A stretch of DNA of 64,000 nt. Source: Cystobacter ferrugineus. GTDB taxonomy: Bacteria; Myxococcota; Myxococcia; Myxococcales; Myxococcaceae. The stretch lies in NCBI RefSeq assembly GCF_001887355.1, contig NZ_MPIN01000006.1, forward strand, positions 124,001 through 188,000, written 5' to 3'. The notes beneath the pieces were generated by a model that saw only the letters and a program-made list of their open reading frames with translations, did no database searches and had not been told where the DNA came from. The translations under genes were made by a program, and so were the position numbers. This document shows, piece by piece, positions 8,062-18,400 of this stretch (the first letter of the stretch is position 1; each line of letters begins with the position of its first letter).

Positions 8062-10487
8062 TCAGTCGTATTCGCGCGCGGGGGCCCGTGACTCGTCCGG
8101 GGGCGCCGCTCGCCATTGCGCCGCCGAGGTCACGGATAGCGGATAGCGCGCCATCTCGCCCTGGCTCGTCACCCGCATCCCCAGGACGTCCGGCTGCCGA
8201 TCATAGCCGGGCGCGGTCCAGACGACGAGATAACCCTCGCCATTGGAGGCCACGGCGGGAGTGTCCTCCCAGGCCGCGGTGGCACGGATGGGCACGCCCC
8301 TGGGGTCCGACACCTCGCCCGTGCTCGACACGAGCGCACCGTAGATGTCCGACGTTCTGTAATTATAGCCATCCGCCCAGACGACGAGCCAGTTCACTCC
8401 ATCCGAGGCCACCGCGGGAATCCTCTGCGAGGAACCTTCACCGCCGAGGGAGATCCCCGAGGGATCCAGCACCTCACCCGTGCGCGACACGCGGGTGGCC
8501 TGGATGTGCGCGGTGCCGCCGCGCTGGCCCTCCCAGACGAGGAGGTAGTCCGTGCCATTGAAGGCCACCTTCACATTGTGCTCGCTGGCGGCCGATGCGC
8601 TCCCCGCCGCCAGGCTCAGTTCCAGCCGCAGGGGCTCGCTCCCGTCCGCGGGCACCATCGCGCCCTGGATGTCCGCCTCGGAGCCGCCCAGGCTCTGGTG
8701 ACTCCAGACGACGAGGAGCTGGCCGAAGTCGGAGAGCGCCACGGCCGACGAGGACCAGGTCGCGTCCGCCACGCTGAAGCGCGGACCCGGCGCCTCCACC
8801 TCGCCGTCGCTCGTCACACGCGTCCCCTGGAGGCTCCACTTCCCACTGTCGAGCTCATCCCAGTAGACCAGGAAGGGCATGCGGCCCTGGATCACCTTGG
8901 GCGAGAACTGGCCATGCGGGGAGGCGCCGAGGACGAGCGCCGGCTCATCCAGCACCGCGCCCTCCACCGTCACGCGCGCCCCGTGGATGTCCGTATCGCC
9001 GCCCTGACCAGAGTCCTCCCACACCACGAGCGAGGGGCCGTAGTACGAGGCCACCACCGGAGCGCGCTGCGAGCCGGCCGCCGAGGAGATCACCAACGCC
9101 GGGGAGTCCAGCACCACGCCACCCGGCGACACACGCGCCCCGTGGATGTCACCGTCGGCATCGGCGCCCTCATCCACCCAGACGATCAACCAATCCGTGT
9201 AGTTGTAGGTCACCGCCGGTTGGCGCTGGGCGGCCGGGCCGGTGGCAATGGCGAGACCCTCGGGCTCGGCGACCCGGCCGTCGTGCATCACGCGTGCGCC
9301 ACGAATGTCCACCGACCCGGCGCCGCGGGTGTCTTCCCAGACGACGAACCAGTCACCGCGACCCTCCGCCACCGCCGGAGCAGTCTGATGGCCTTCGGCC
9401 GTACTGATGGCCAGGGGCGTCGAGTCCAGCACGGCATCGTCTGAACCGACCGACACCCGCGCGCCGAGGATGTTCGCGTTCAGCTCATCCACGAACTCCG
9501 CCCAGACGACGAGGCAGTCCCCCCCGTCGCAGGCCACCGCCGGGGACTCCTGCCGCTCCGTCCCGGAGGCGGTGCCTATCCGCAGGCCCGAGGGGTCCAC
9601 CAGGAGACCGTGCCGCGTCACGCGAGTGCCGTAGATGCGCGAGATCCCCCCCAGGCGGTCGTCCTGCCAGACGACGAGGAAGTCCAACCCATTGGGAGCC
9701 ACCACGGGCCGCACCTGGTTGCCCGGAGCCGGCGTCACCACCGCCCCATCCAGTCCAAGCTCGGGGGAGATGACCGGAGCGAGCGAAGCCGGATAGGCGC
9801 TCGCCTCGACGAGTGCCCGCGGCACGCTCACCAGGAGCTGGCCCGCCTCGTAGGTGGCCTTCAGCTCCGTGCGTCGGTCGTTGGCATCCACCCACGTGGC
9901 CTGGCCATAGCGGAAACCCAGCCCCGTGCGCTCATCCGCGAAGTGGAGCCCGCTCGGCGTCGCCCCCATGAAGGACAGCCCCTCCACGGGGATGCGCACC
10001 CGCAGGTCCCCCTCTCCTTCCGGTGCCCGTGGGAAGGCCCAGGACTGCTCCACGCCCTCGTCGGTGTTGCGCAGGTGCTCGACGATGCCGTCCTCCCGCT
10101 CCAGCGTCAGATGGCCGTCCTTTTCCAGACGCCCCTCGGAGAGGGCCCCCCCAGCCCCCGCTGCCCGCGCGTCAGCAGGGCCCTGCCCAGCTCCAACGTC
10201 GCCTCCTCCCGGGCCCGCGCGCTCCCGGCGGGCTTCGCCGTGGTCAGCGAGAGCCCCTCGGCGCTGGCGCGCACCTCATAGGTCGAGTGCCCGCCACTCC
10301 ACCCCTGGCCCTCGGGCCTGTAGGCGAAGTGCACCTGCCGCATCACCGCGCCGACATCGAAGGGCGCACTCACCGCCGCACTCGCGGGTGGCGCCTGCTC
10401 GGGCGTCGTCTCCGAGCGGCAGGCCATGGCGCAGAAGGCAAGAACAGACAGCATGAGCCGTAACGGCGTCCGGCAACACGTCTTCAT
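8062..10487 (-). pseudogene. Frameshifted repeat lipoprotein (predicted beta-propeller)
   Basis: Two frames make one gene. The 5' frame from ATG 10487 gives a lipoprotein signal (LSVLAFCAMAC) and an N-terminal domain (QVHFAYRPEGQGWSGGHSTY). The rest, 8062 to about 10145, is in another frame and continues ALSEGRLEKDGHLTLE directly into about ten repeats of roughly 55 residues, each with a core like PVVAPNGLDFLVVWQDDR. The shift falls at the seven-C run 10146-10152; one more C would restore a single reading frame of about 808 residues. The repeats suggest a surface beta-propeller. A sequencing error, a real mutation or a length-switching tract are all possible. Confidence 0.7.
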
Positions 10488-10680
10488 GTGGAATTACTCC
10501 CGAGTGAGGTCTCGCCCATGAAATCCCTCACCCGGACGCGCATATCGACCTCCGCGACAGAAGGCTGGAGGCGCTCTCGAGGCGCTCGCCGAGTTCCCCG
10601 CCGGCCGCCTTCTGAAGCCCGAGTGGCGCTGGCCGCGCTAGAATGCCCTCGTCGTACAGACCCAACCCAGGAGCGCTTGA

Positions 10681-10851
10681 ATGTCCAAGAAGATCCTTCG
10701 CATGGTTGCCCTGCTCTCCGCTGTTGCTGGCGTGGGCGTGGCGGGACTCACCCTGGTGCCGGGCTCGGCCCAGGCCGCGGAACTCCCCAGTGGCTGCTAT
10801 CGGCACCCCATCACCGGCGCGCTGATCTGCCCCTCCCCCCCTCCGTACTGA
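10681..10851 (+). CDS. 56-residue secreted peptide
   Basis: Starts MSKKILRMVALLSAVAGVGV, a classic Sec signal with two Lys and a long hydrophobic core, ending in SAQA; predicted cleavage is after residue 32. The remaining 24 residues contain two Cys (C39 and C50) that could form a disulfide, and the end is proline-rich (PSPPPY). AGGAG lies about 8 bases before the ATG, which supports translation. No family is recognised. It stands alone between the repeat lipoprotein (divergent) and the peptidase gene (convergent). Confidence 0.6.
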   Translation: MSKKILRMVALLSAVAGVGVAGLTLVPGSAQAAELPSGCYRHPITGALICPSPPPY

Positions 10852-10911
10852 TGCACTCCAGCCCCTGCCTGGCATCGGCCCAGGCAGGGTTTCAGAAGGC
10901 GAGGCGCCTGC

Positions 10912-11952
10912 TCAGAAGCGGCCCGTATCCACGTCCTGGATGAAGCGGATGAGCCCCGCGAAGTACGTCCGCTGATCGTCATACATGGACATGTGGCTGC
11001 CCTGGGGGCAGTGCAGGTAGCGGCCCTGCCGCACCTGGCTCGCCATCCACTCCATGTGCTTGGGATCCATGGTGTCGTACTGCCCCCCGATGGTGAGCGT
11101 GGGCACGGTGATGGCCGGCAGGTCCTTCGTCCGATCCCACTTCTCGAGGATGCCGCTCGCGCCCATCTCGCTCGGGCCCTGCATGGGCACGTAGACCTTC
11201 TGATTGCTGTGCGAGAAGGCGCGCGACGCCGGCTCGGGCCACTGGGCCGACGGCATGCGCAGGATGTGGTGCTCGTAATAGTTCGGCACCAGCAACTCCA
11301 TGTAGCGCGGATTCGCGTAGTCCTTCGCCGCCTCGAGCGCCTGCACCTCGGCCAGCACCTTCGGGTCCATCCGCGGCATCAGCACGTTCTTCGCGTACTC
11401 GTTGTACGCGGGGATGCTCGCCATCATGTTGGAGATGATGAGACCCTTGAGATGCTGCTGGTACTTGAGCGCGTACTCGATGGCGAGGATGCCTCCCCAC
11501 GAGTGGCCCAGCAGGTAGAAGTCGTCGCGGCCGAGGCCGAGCGCCTGGCGCACCTGCTCGACCTCCTCGACGAAGTGCTCCGTGTTGAGCAGCGCCGCCA
11601 GCTTCGCGTCGTCGGGCTGGTCGCTGCGGAACGAGCCGAGCTGGTCGTAGTAGTAGTACTCGATGCTCGCGCCCGGGAAGTAGCTGTCCGCGGCCTCGAA
11701 GTACTCGCTCGAGCCACCAGGGCCGCCGTGCAGCAACAGCAACTTGATGGTGGGGTTGTTCCCCACGCGCTTCGTCCAGACGTGGAACCTGCCCTGCGAG
11801 GTGGAGATCTCGATGCGCCGCGCGCCGCCGCTCAGCACATCCGGGCGCCCGCTCGAGTCGAAGTAGCGGGAGCTGGCGGGAGCTTGCGCCGCGCACGCCT
11901 GGAGCAGGAGGAGCGCACCGACCGCGAGCAGCCCAGAAGCGTTCATCTTCAT
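10912..11952 (-). CDS. Proline iminopeptidase-like alpha/beta hydrolase, lipoprotein
   Basis: 346 residues. Starts with a lipoprotein signal, GLLAVGALLLLQACAAQAPA, lipobox LQAC, so it is probably anchored outside the inner membrane. The alpha/beta hydrolase core has the oxyanion motif HGGPGG, the nucleophile elbow GHSWGG (Ser), an acid in GGQYDTMD and His in GSHMSM. HGGPGG plus GHSWGG is the signature of the S33 prolyl aminopeptidase group, so an N-terminal proline-releasing peptidase or related amidase is likely. ATG 11952 is preferred because the signal peptide begins there; the frame is open to 12042. Confidence 0.82.
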   Translation of the reverse strand: MKMNASGLLAVGALLLLQACAAQAPASSRYFDSSGRPDVLSGGARRIEISTSQGRFHVWTKRVGNNPTIKLLLLHGGPGGSSEYFEAADSYFPGASIEYYYYDQLGSFRSDQPDDAKLAALLNTEHFVEEVEQVRQALGLGRDDFYLLGHSWGGILAIEYALKYQQHLKGLIISNMMASIPAYNEYAKNVLMPRMDPKVLAEVQALEAAKDYANPRYMELLVPNYYEHHILRMPSAQWPEPASRAFSHSNQKVYVPMQGPSEMGASGILEKWDRTKDLPAITVPTLTIGGQYDTMDPKHMEWMASQVRQGRYLHCPQGSHMSMYDDQRTYFAGLIRFIQDVDTGRF

Positions 11953-12182
11953 GTCAGGAGGACCCCGGGGAGAGAGGGCGACGGACGCCGGGCCCGCCGC
12001 GCGCGGCAGCGTACACCCGGCAGTGCGGGGAGTGGGACCCACCGCGGCCTCCAGTCGGCCTCAGGCCGCCACTACCGCCGGGCGCGCTTCGCGGTGGGAG
12101 CGTCCGGCTCCCGTCCACCACCCACCTGCGCAGGGCCACATCCTGCGCGGCGATCGCCACCGAGGCGGTGAGCTGGGCCAGT

Positions 12183-12440
12183 TCAGGATTCGCGAGAGGC
12201 GAGCCCTCCACTCCTCCCGTGTATCGTGGAGTGCTGGTCTCGGAAGGCGAGCAGGAACGCGGCACGCTTCAGGCGCTGCATCTGGACGTACTCGTAGACG
12301 CCCATCCCGAAGAGCGTGGAGAACTGCCGGTGGAAGTGGAACTTCGAGAAGGCCGCCACGCGGCCGAGCCGTTCGACGCCCAGCTCCTCGTCCAGGTGCG
12401 CGTCGATGAACTCGAGCACCCTTCGGAGACGTTCGGCAAG
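12183..12440 (-). pseudogene. AraC-family regulator fragment
   Basis: Residues decoded from 12440 to about 12237 match the first helix-turn-helix of an AraC regulator: FIDAHLDEELGVERLGRVAA, FSKFHFHRQF and VQMQRLKRAAFLLAFRD. A stop precedes it at 12443, and after FRD the second HTH and the C-terminal domain are missing, replaced by unrelated residues and a stop. This is a remnant truncated at both ends. Confidence 0.65.
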
Positions 12441-12540
12441 CTACCGGCCGGTCCGCCCGATGACCTGACCGATGTTGCTGAATGCGCAGCGTCCAGGCCA
12501 GCCCCGGCGAGTCCGAGCGAAGTACTGACACGTCAACCCT

Positions 12541-12579
12541 CTCCGCCGATACGTCACCCGCGCATCAGATGCGGCGGAG
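12541..12579. other. Nested inverted repeats upstream of lipoprotein peptidase
   Basis: CTCCGCCG (12541-12548) pairs with CGGCGGAG (12572-12579). A second hairpin, CGCAT/ATGCG around CAG at 12561-12573, overlaps the right arm, so the two stems exclude each other. It lies about 95 bp before the ATG at 12675. Possible operator or 5'-leader structure; weak evidence. Confidence 0.25.
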
Positions 12580-12674
12580 TGCCCTCCCACGAGGCCTCTA
12601 CATCGAGACAATGACTTCGCGATAGACCTCCCCACGCCGTGCACCACCACACCGTGTGCAAAGGAAGCCACCTC

Positions 12675-14078
12675 ATGTCCTCGCCGTTCCTCTTCCCTTC
12701 TTCGAAGCAGCCCCGCTCGCGCGCCTCCCAGCGTCCTGGCGCGCGCAGGCGCTTGTCCTGGTTGGCCTCCCTCGGGCTGGGGCTCGCCGCCGCCGGCTGC
12801 GGTCCCACCGAGGACGACAAACCCAACCCCCCCGACCCCGACTACACGCACCCGCTGGCCGAGAACACCCCCATCTGCGGGCGCTCCGACTTCAACGAGA
12901 TGTTCCCCTACTCCATCCGCTCCACGACCCTTCCGGTGCTCGTGCACTACTACAAGGAGAGCGAGCGGGAGACGGCCCAGCAGGTGCTCGGGTTCGTCGA
13001 GAAGGGCTGGGACTATCACGTCAACCAGCTCGGCATGCGCCCGGCCATCACCGACGCTGGCGAGTGCGGGCCCGATGAGGCCTTCGACGTGTTCGTGTGG
13101 AAGGGGCACCGGAGCTGTCTCGTCAACGTCCTGTCGGGCGAGCCCACCACGGCGTGGGATGACCGGCGCGGCTACATGATCGTCGATCCGTGGGGCCCCT
13201 ACGGCGGCGCCGAGCTCGAGGAGACCGTCGTCCATGAGATGGCGCATGCCTCGCAGGCCGCGGACGACTGGTACGAGTCCCCCATCACCTTCGAGATGTC
13301 CGCGGTCTTCACGGATCAGGTCTACGCGAACCGCTACATCAAGACCTACTTCGATGACTTCCAGGCCCACCCCGACTGGGCGCTCGACTACTACGATGAG
13401 TACGAGACCTGGTACATGTATGGCTCCTCCATGTACCTGCTCTACCTGAAGGATCGTTTCTTCGGGGGCGACGCGCGGTTCCTCTCGAGCATGTGGCTGG
13501 AGTCGCGCAACCCGCCGGGCGCGGGGGAGGATCAGACGCTCAATGATCCGGACTTCGCCGATGCGCTCGACAAGCTGCTCGCCAGCCACGGCTCGAGCTA
13601 CGTGCAGAGCGTCCCCGAGTTCTCACGCTGGCGCTGGTACACGGGCGACCATGTGGACGAGAACCACTTCCATCACTTCAAGGACGGACTGGAGAATCTC
13701 CGGGCGGCCAAACTCGCGCTGGCGGCCCAGCAGGAGGCCAGGCCGGGGAAGATCGACATCGGCGACAACGCGCCGATGATGCTCGGCACGAGCTACCTCG
13801 AGCTGTCGGCCGGCGCGGGCACCCCGGGCACGCTCTATGTGTCGCTCGAGGCCCCCAGCGACGCGTCGCGCCGCTTCATCGTCCAGGCCGTGCCCGGACT
13901 GACGCCGGGCTCCGACGGCGAGGTGCTGGACCTCGCCTCGGGCCCGAAGGAGCTGAAGTTCGCGGCGGATCAGAAGCGCACCCTCATCGTCACCGTCGTG
14001 CCCACGGGCGATTACGACCCCGACCTGCGCACCGCGGATCGTCATCCCTTCTCGATCGTCCTCGCGGATCATCCGTAG
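12675..14078 (+). CDS. Secreted lipoprotein with HExxH zinc-peptidase motif
   Basis: 467 residues. A long N-region with many Arg (to RRRLSW) is followed by a hydrophobic segment and a lipobox-like AAAGC near residue 40. The catalytic motif HEMAHASQA (HExxH) lies in ETVVHEMAHASQAADDWYES, followed by an acidic helix typical of a third metal ligand. MYGSSMYLLYLKDRFFGGD resembles helices after the active site in thermolysin-like and gluzincin folds. The C-terminal 110 residues form a beta-rich domain. AAGGAAG lies 7 bases before ATG 12675, which decides the start. Peptidase activity is inferred from the motif only. Confidence 0.65.
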   Translation: MSSPFLFPSSKQPRSRASQRPGARRRLSWLASLGLGLAAAGCGPTEDDKPNPPDPDYTHPLAENTPICGRSDFNEMFPYSIRSTTLPVLVHYYKESERETAQQVLGFVEKGWDYHVNQLGMRPAITDAGECGPDEAFDVFVWKGHRSCLVNVLSGEPTTAWDDRRGYMIVDPWGPYGGAELEETVVHEMAHASQAADDWYESPITFEMSAVFTDQVYANRYIKTYFDDFQAHPDWALDYYDEYETWYMYGSSMYLLYLKDRFFGGDARFLSSMWLESRNPPGAGEDQTLNDPDFADALDKLLASHGSSYVQSVPEFSRWRWYTGDHVDENHFHHFKDGLENLRAAKLALAAQQEARPGKIDIGDNAPMMLGTSYLELSAGAGTPGTLYVSLEAPSDASRRFIVQAVPGLTPGSDGEVLDLASGPKELKFAADQKRTLIVTVVPTGDYDPDLRTADRHPFSIVLADHP

Positions 14079-14088
14079 GCCCGGACCT

Positions 14089-14120
14089 GGGCGGCGCTCG
14101 TGGGTTCACGAGGGCCGCCC
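14089..14120. terminator. Strong bidirectional stem-loop
   Basis: Arms GGGCGGCGCTCGTG (14089-14102) and CACGAGGGCCGCCC (14107-14120) pair at 13 of 14 positions around a 4-base GGTT loop. It fills the 47-bp gap between converging genes (stops at 14078 and 14126). Confidence 0.65.
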
Positions 14121-14125
14121 GCCCT

Positions 14126-15094
14126 TCACAGCTCCGCCAGGAACTGGAGCAGCGCCGCGTTCACCTCCGCGGGGCGCTCCTGCTGGGTCCAGTGGCCACA
14201 GCCCGGAAGCATCACGGTGCGGCGCAGCCCGGGCACGTTGCGCGCCAGGGCCTCGGCGGCCCCGGGTTGCATGGCCAACACCGGCTCGCGCTCTCCCGCG
14301 ATGAAGAGCGCCGGCTGCTCGATGCGCTTGTCGTCCCACCCTCGCGACAGCTCCCAGGTCGCATCCGCGCAGCGATACCAGTTCAACCCGCCGCGGAAGC
14401 CCGTGCGCTGGAACTCGGCCGTGTAGAAGTCGAGCTCCGCCTCGGTGAGCCAGGAGGGGAGCACCTCCGGCTGGAGCAGGTGCTCGAGCATGGTGCCGTC
14501 GGCGGGCCCTCCCGCGAGGCCGCGCAGCGCCTGGGGGGGAGGCTCGCCCGAGAGCGAGTAGAAGAAGCCGCGCAGGAACGTGCGCACGTTCGCGTCCAGC
14601 TCCGCCTCGGCGATGCCGGGTTTCTGGAAGTAGAGGAAGTAGAACCACTGCCCGCCCGCGGCCTGCGCGAGGGTCCGCGTCACCGACAGGGGGGAGCGGG
14701 GATTCCACGGCACGCCCAGCGCCGCCACGGCGTGGAAGCGCTCCGGCCGTAACAGCGCCGCGTTCCAGGCCACCGAGCACCCCCAGTCGTGGCCCACCAC
14801 CACGGCCTTGTCGATGCCCAGCGCGTCGAGCACGCCCACCATGTCGCCCACGTGGTGGAACTGGGTATAGGCGTGCACCTCCGCGGGCGCCTCCGTCTGT
14901 CCATAGCCGCGCATGTCCGGCGCCAACACCCGGTAGCCCGCCGCGGCGAGCGCCGGAAGCTGGTGGCGCCACGAGTACCAGCTCTCGGGGAAGCCGTGGC
15001 AGAGCAACACGGCGGGGCCCTTCTCGGGTCCCGCCTCCACGAGGTGCACCTTCAGGTTCTTCGCATCGACGAAACGGTGGCGCAGTTCGGTCAT
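14126..15094 (-). CDS. Epoxide hydrolase-like alpha/beta hydrolase
   Basis: 322 residues, the size of soluble epoxide hydrolases. Motifs: oxyanion HGFPES (residues 33-38), APDMRGYGQTEAP, nucleophile elbow GHDWG with Asp (not Ser) as nucleophile, and the catalytic His in GCGHWTQQERP near the end. A lid helix with Tyr residues (FYFLYFQKPGIAEAELDANV) is present. It probably opens epoxides to diols in the cytoplasm; a haloalkane dehalogenase is less likely because HGFPES and GHDWG with the lid Tyr are epoxide hydrolase signatures. It stands alone. Confidence 0.85.
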   Translation of the reverse strand: MTELRHRFVDAKNLKVHLVEAGPEKGPAVLLCHGFPESWYSWRHQLPALAAAGYRVLAPDMRGYGQTEAPAEVHAYTQFHHVGDMVGVLDALGIDKAVVVGHDWGCSVAWNAALLRPERFHAVAALGVPWNPRSPLSVTRTLAQAAGGQWFYFLYFQKPGIAEAELDANVRTFLRGFFYSLSGEPPPQALRGLAGGPADGTMLEHLLQPEVLPSWLTEAELDFYTAEFQRTGFRGGLNWYRCADATWELSRGWDDKRIEQPALFIAGEREPVLAMQPGAAEALARNVPGLRRTVMLPGCGHWTQQERPAEVNAALLQFLAEL

Positions 15095-15475
15095 GCGGGG
15101 CAGTGCAGGAAATGCCCCCTCCCCCTGTCAAGGATGTCTCGTTCACGGAATGACGAAGCCCCTCCCCACGGGCCGAGGCGCGAGGTGGGAAGCGCCAGGC
15201 AGGGAAGGAGGCGTCAACGCGAAGTCGCGAGACCGCTGGCTGACAGAAGCCCCGTGCGGGAGGATCTCCGGCTCAACGCTTCCGGGGCATTTCGTCTTGC
15301 TCGGAGCGACCCTGGCGTCTTATCGCTGATACATGTCTCGAGGGACCGAAAAACCCGGAAGGGAGGGGTCCGCCGCACGTGATTCCCGTCAGCTCCCACG
15401 AGTGCGCCTGGAGCGGTCGGCTGCCCGTCATGAAGCCAGCCGCGCGAAGCACGGGTCCGATGGAGCGACCCCAGG
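15095..15475. other. Gene-free intergenic region
   Basis: This 381-bp divergent region must hold the promoters of the hydrolase (minus) and the hybrid kinase (plus). I see no confident -35/-10 pair, repeat or RNA gene in it. Confidence 0.5.
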
Positions 15476-18400
15476 ATGAGCAGCGAGCCTGCCGCCGATC
15501 TCTTCGCCTCGAGTGGCGAGTTGGGTGCGCTTCTCCGGACCGTGGACTGGGCACGAACGCCGCTCGGTCCCGTGAGCCAATGGCCACGACTGCTGCGCAC
15601 CTCCATCAGCATCTGCCTCAGTCAGCGCTTCCCCGCCCTCGTCTTGTGGGGGACGGACTTCGTCCTGCTCTACAACCAGGGCTACATCCCCATCCTCGAG
15701 ATGAAGCACCCCGGCGCGATCGGTAGACCCTTCCGCGATGTCTGGCCGGAGGTCTGGGATGTCCTGGGGGCGCAGATCCGGGACGTGGTCTCCACGAAAG
15801 TGGCCTCCTGGTCGGAAGAGCTCCCGCTCCAGGTCAACCGCAAGGGGTTCCTGGAAGAGACCTACTTCACCTTCTCGTTCGCGCCCTTGATTGACGAGGA
15901 GGGAAAGGTCAGCGGGATCTTCTGCACGGGGAGCGAGACCACGCAATACGTGCTCTCCGAGCGCCGGCTGCGGACCTCGCGGGCGCTGGGGGAAGCCGCG
16001 CTGGGCGCGAGGACCGTGGAAGAAGCGTGCGCCGCGATCGCTCGCACGCTGAGCAATGCCGCGGACGTCCCGTTCTCGGCGCTTTATCTGACGACAGAGC
16101 AGCAGACACATGCGCGGCTGGTGAGCACCTCGGGCATCCTGGAGGGCCAGCCCCAGTGCCCCACCCTGATTTCGTTGAGTGACGAGAACGAGCCCTGGCC
16201 CCTGGCCAAGGTCGCGCGAACAGGCGCCACGGAGCTCGTCGAGATGTCTCCACGGCCCACCGGCGAGCCGTCGGGAAGGGTCTTGCCCGAGCCCGTGCGG
16301 TCCGCGCTCGTGTTGCCCATTCTTCGTGCGGGCCAGGCGCGCCCCGCTGGTTTCCTGGTCGCCGGCCTGAATCCGCTCTGTGCGCTCGACGAGCACTACC
16401 GCTCCTTCCTCGAGCTCACCGCGGGACAGATCGCCGTCGCGGTGGCGAGTGCCCGTGCCTACGAAGAGGAGCGCCGGCGCACCGAGGCCCTGCTGGAGCT
16501 GGATCGGGCCAAGACGGCCTTCTTCAGCAATGTGTCACATGAGTTCCGCACGCCCCTGACGCTGATGCTCGGGCCGCTCAAGGACGCGCGCGCCTCTCCG
16601 GAGCAGGCGCTGCGAGGCGAGTCCCTCGAGGTCGTCATTCGCAACAGCGAACGCCTGCTGCGACTGGTGAACAACCTGCTCGACTTCTCGCGCATCGAGG
16701 CGGGACGCGCCGAGGCGCACTTCCAGCCCACCGCGCTCGACGCCTTCACGGCGGAGCTGGTCAGCGGCTTCCAGTCCGCCACGGAGCGCGCCGGGCTGAG
16801 GCTCGTCGTGGACTGCCCTCCCCTGTCCGAGCCCGTCTACGTCGATCGGGCGCTGTGGGAGATGATCGTCCTCAATCTGGTGTCGAATGCCTTCAAGTTC
16901 ACCTTCGAGGGCGGCATCACCGTGCGGCTGCGTGAAGAGGAGCGGCACGTCGTCCTCGAGGTGGAGGACACGGGAACGGGCATTCCAGAGCACGAGCTGC
17001 CCCACGTCTTCGAGCGGTTCCACCGCGTGCGAGGCGCTCGGAGCCGCTCCATCGAGGGGAGTGGTATCGGGCTGGCGCTCGTGCGGGAGCTGATCAAGCT
17101 CCACGAGGGGACGATCTCGGTGGAGAGCCAGGTGGACCGGGGCACGCGGTTCACGGTGTGCATCCCACGGGGCTCGGCGCATGTGCCGAAGGATCGACTC
17201 CAGGAGGAGTCGCGGCCGGAGTCCATCGAGACGGAGGCCAGGCTCCACGTCCAGGAGGCACACCGGTGGTTGCCCGAGGACACGGAGGAGGAGCCGCTCC
17301 CCGTCTCCGAGGCCCCTCCGTCTCCCCCTGGCCCTCGGGAGCGCCCTTCCGGCCGGGTGCTCATCGTCGACGACAACGCGGACATGCGCGACTACCTGCG
17401 CCGCATCCTCGTGCCCCACTTCGAGGTCCAGCGGGCAGTGGATGGGCACACCGCGCTCGAGGCCGCGCGCGAGCAGCGCCCGGACCTCATCGTCAGCGAC
17501 GTGATGATGCCCGGCCTGGATGGGCTGGGGCTGCTCCAACGGCTGCGCGAAGATCCAGACCTGCGCACCATCCCCGTCCTGCTGCTGTCCGCCCAGGCGG
17601 GTCCCGAAGCCGCCGTGAGCGGGCTCGACGCGGGAGCGGATGACTACCTCGTGAAGCCGTTCTCCGCCCGGGAGCTGATCGCCCGGGTGCGCTCCAACCT
17701 CGAGCTCGCGAGGATGCGCCGGGAGATCTTCCGCCGCGAGGCGCTCGAGGCCGGTCTCCAGGAAGCCGTGCAGGCCCGGGACGAGTTCCTCTCCGTGGCC
17801 AGCCACGAGCTCAAGACGCCCCTGACCCGCTTCCGCCTCCAATTGGAAATCGTGGCGAGAGGCCTGAGCGCGGAGAGTCGGGAGCGCGTCGGTGCGCGGC
17901 TCGACACGGCCAACCAGACCGTGCGCAACCTGGCCTCGCTGGTCGAAACGCTCCTGGATGTGTCGAGGATCAACACCGGCCAGCTCCACCTGCGCTTCCA
18001 CGACGTGGACCTGGGGGCGCTCGTGGCCGAGGTGCTCGAGGACATGCGGGACGAGGCCGCGCGCGTGGGCAGCGCCCTCTGCTTCCAGTTCCAGGGACAG
18101 GCCGCCCTCGTGGTGAGGTGTGACCGCACTCGCATCCGCCAGGTCATCGAGAACCTGCTGTCCAACGCCGTGAAGTTCGGAATGAGCAAGCCGGTGGAGG
18201 TGAACCTGGAGGCGTGGGAAGGATTCGCCCGGGTGACCGTGACCGACCATGGCATCGGCATCGATCCACGAGACCGCTCCCGCATCTTCGAGCGCTTCGA
18301 GCGCGCGGTCTCCGCACGCCATTACGGAGGATTCGGACTGGGGCTGTGGATCTCCCGGCAGGTGGTGGAGGCGCACCGCGGGGACATCGCGGTCGCCCCG

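Noticed and set aside
12441-13589. Minus-strand open frame across the zinc-peptidase gene
   Set aside because: The plus strand encodes a lipoprotein with HExxH and a good ribosome site; the minus frame shows no pattern.
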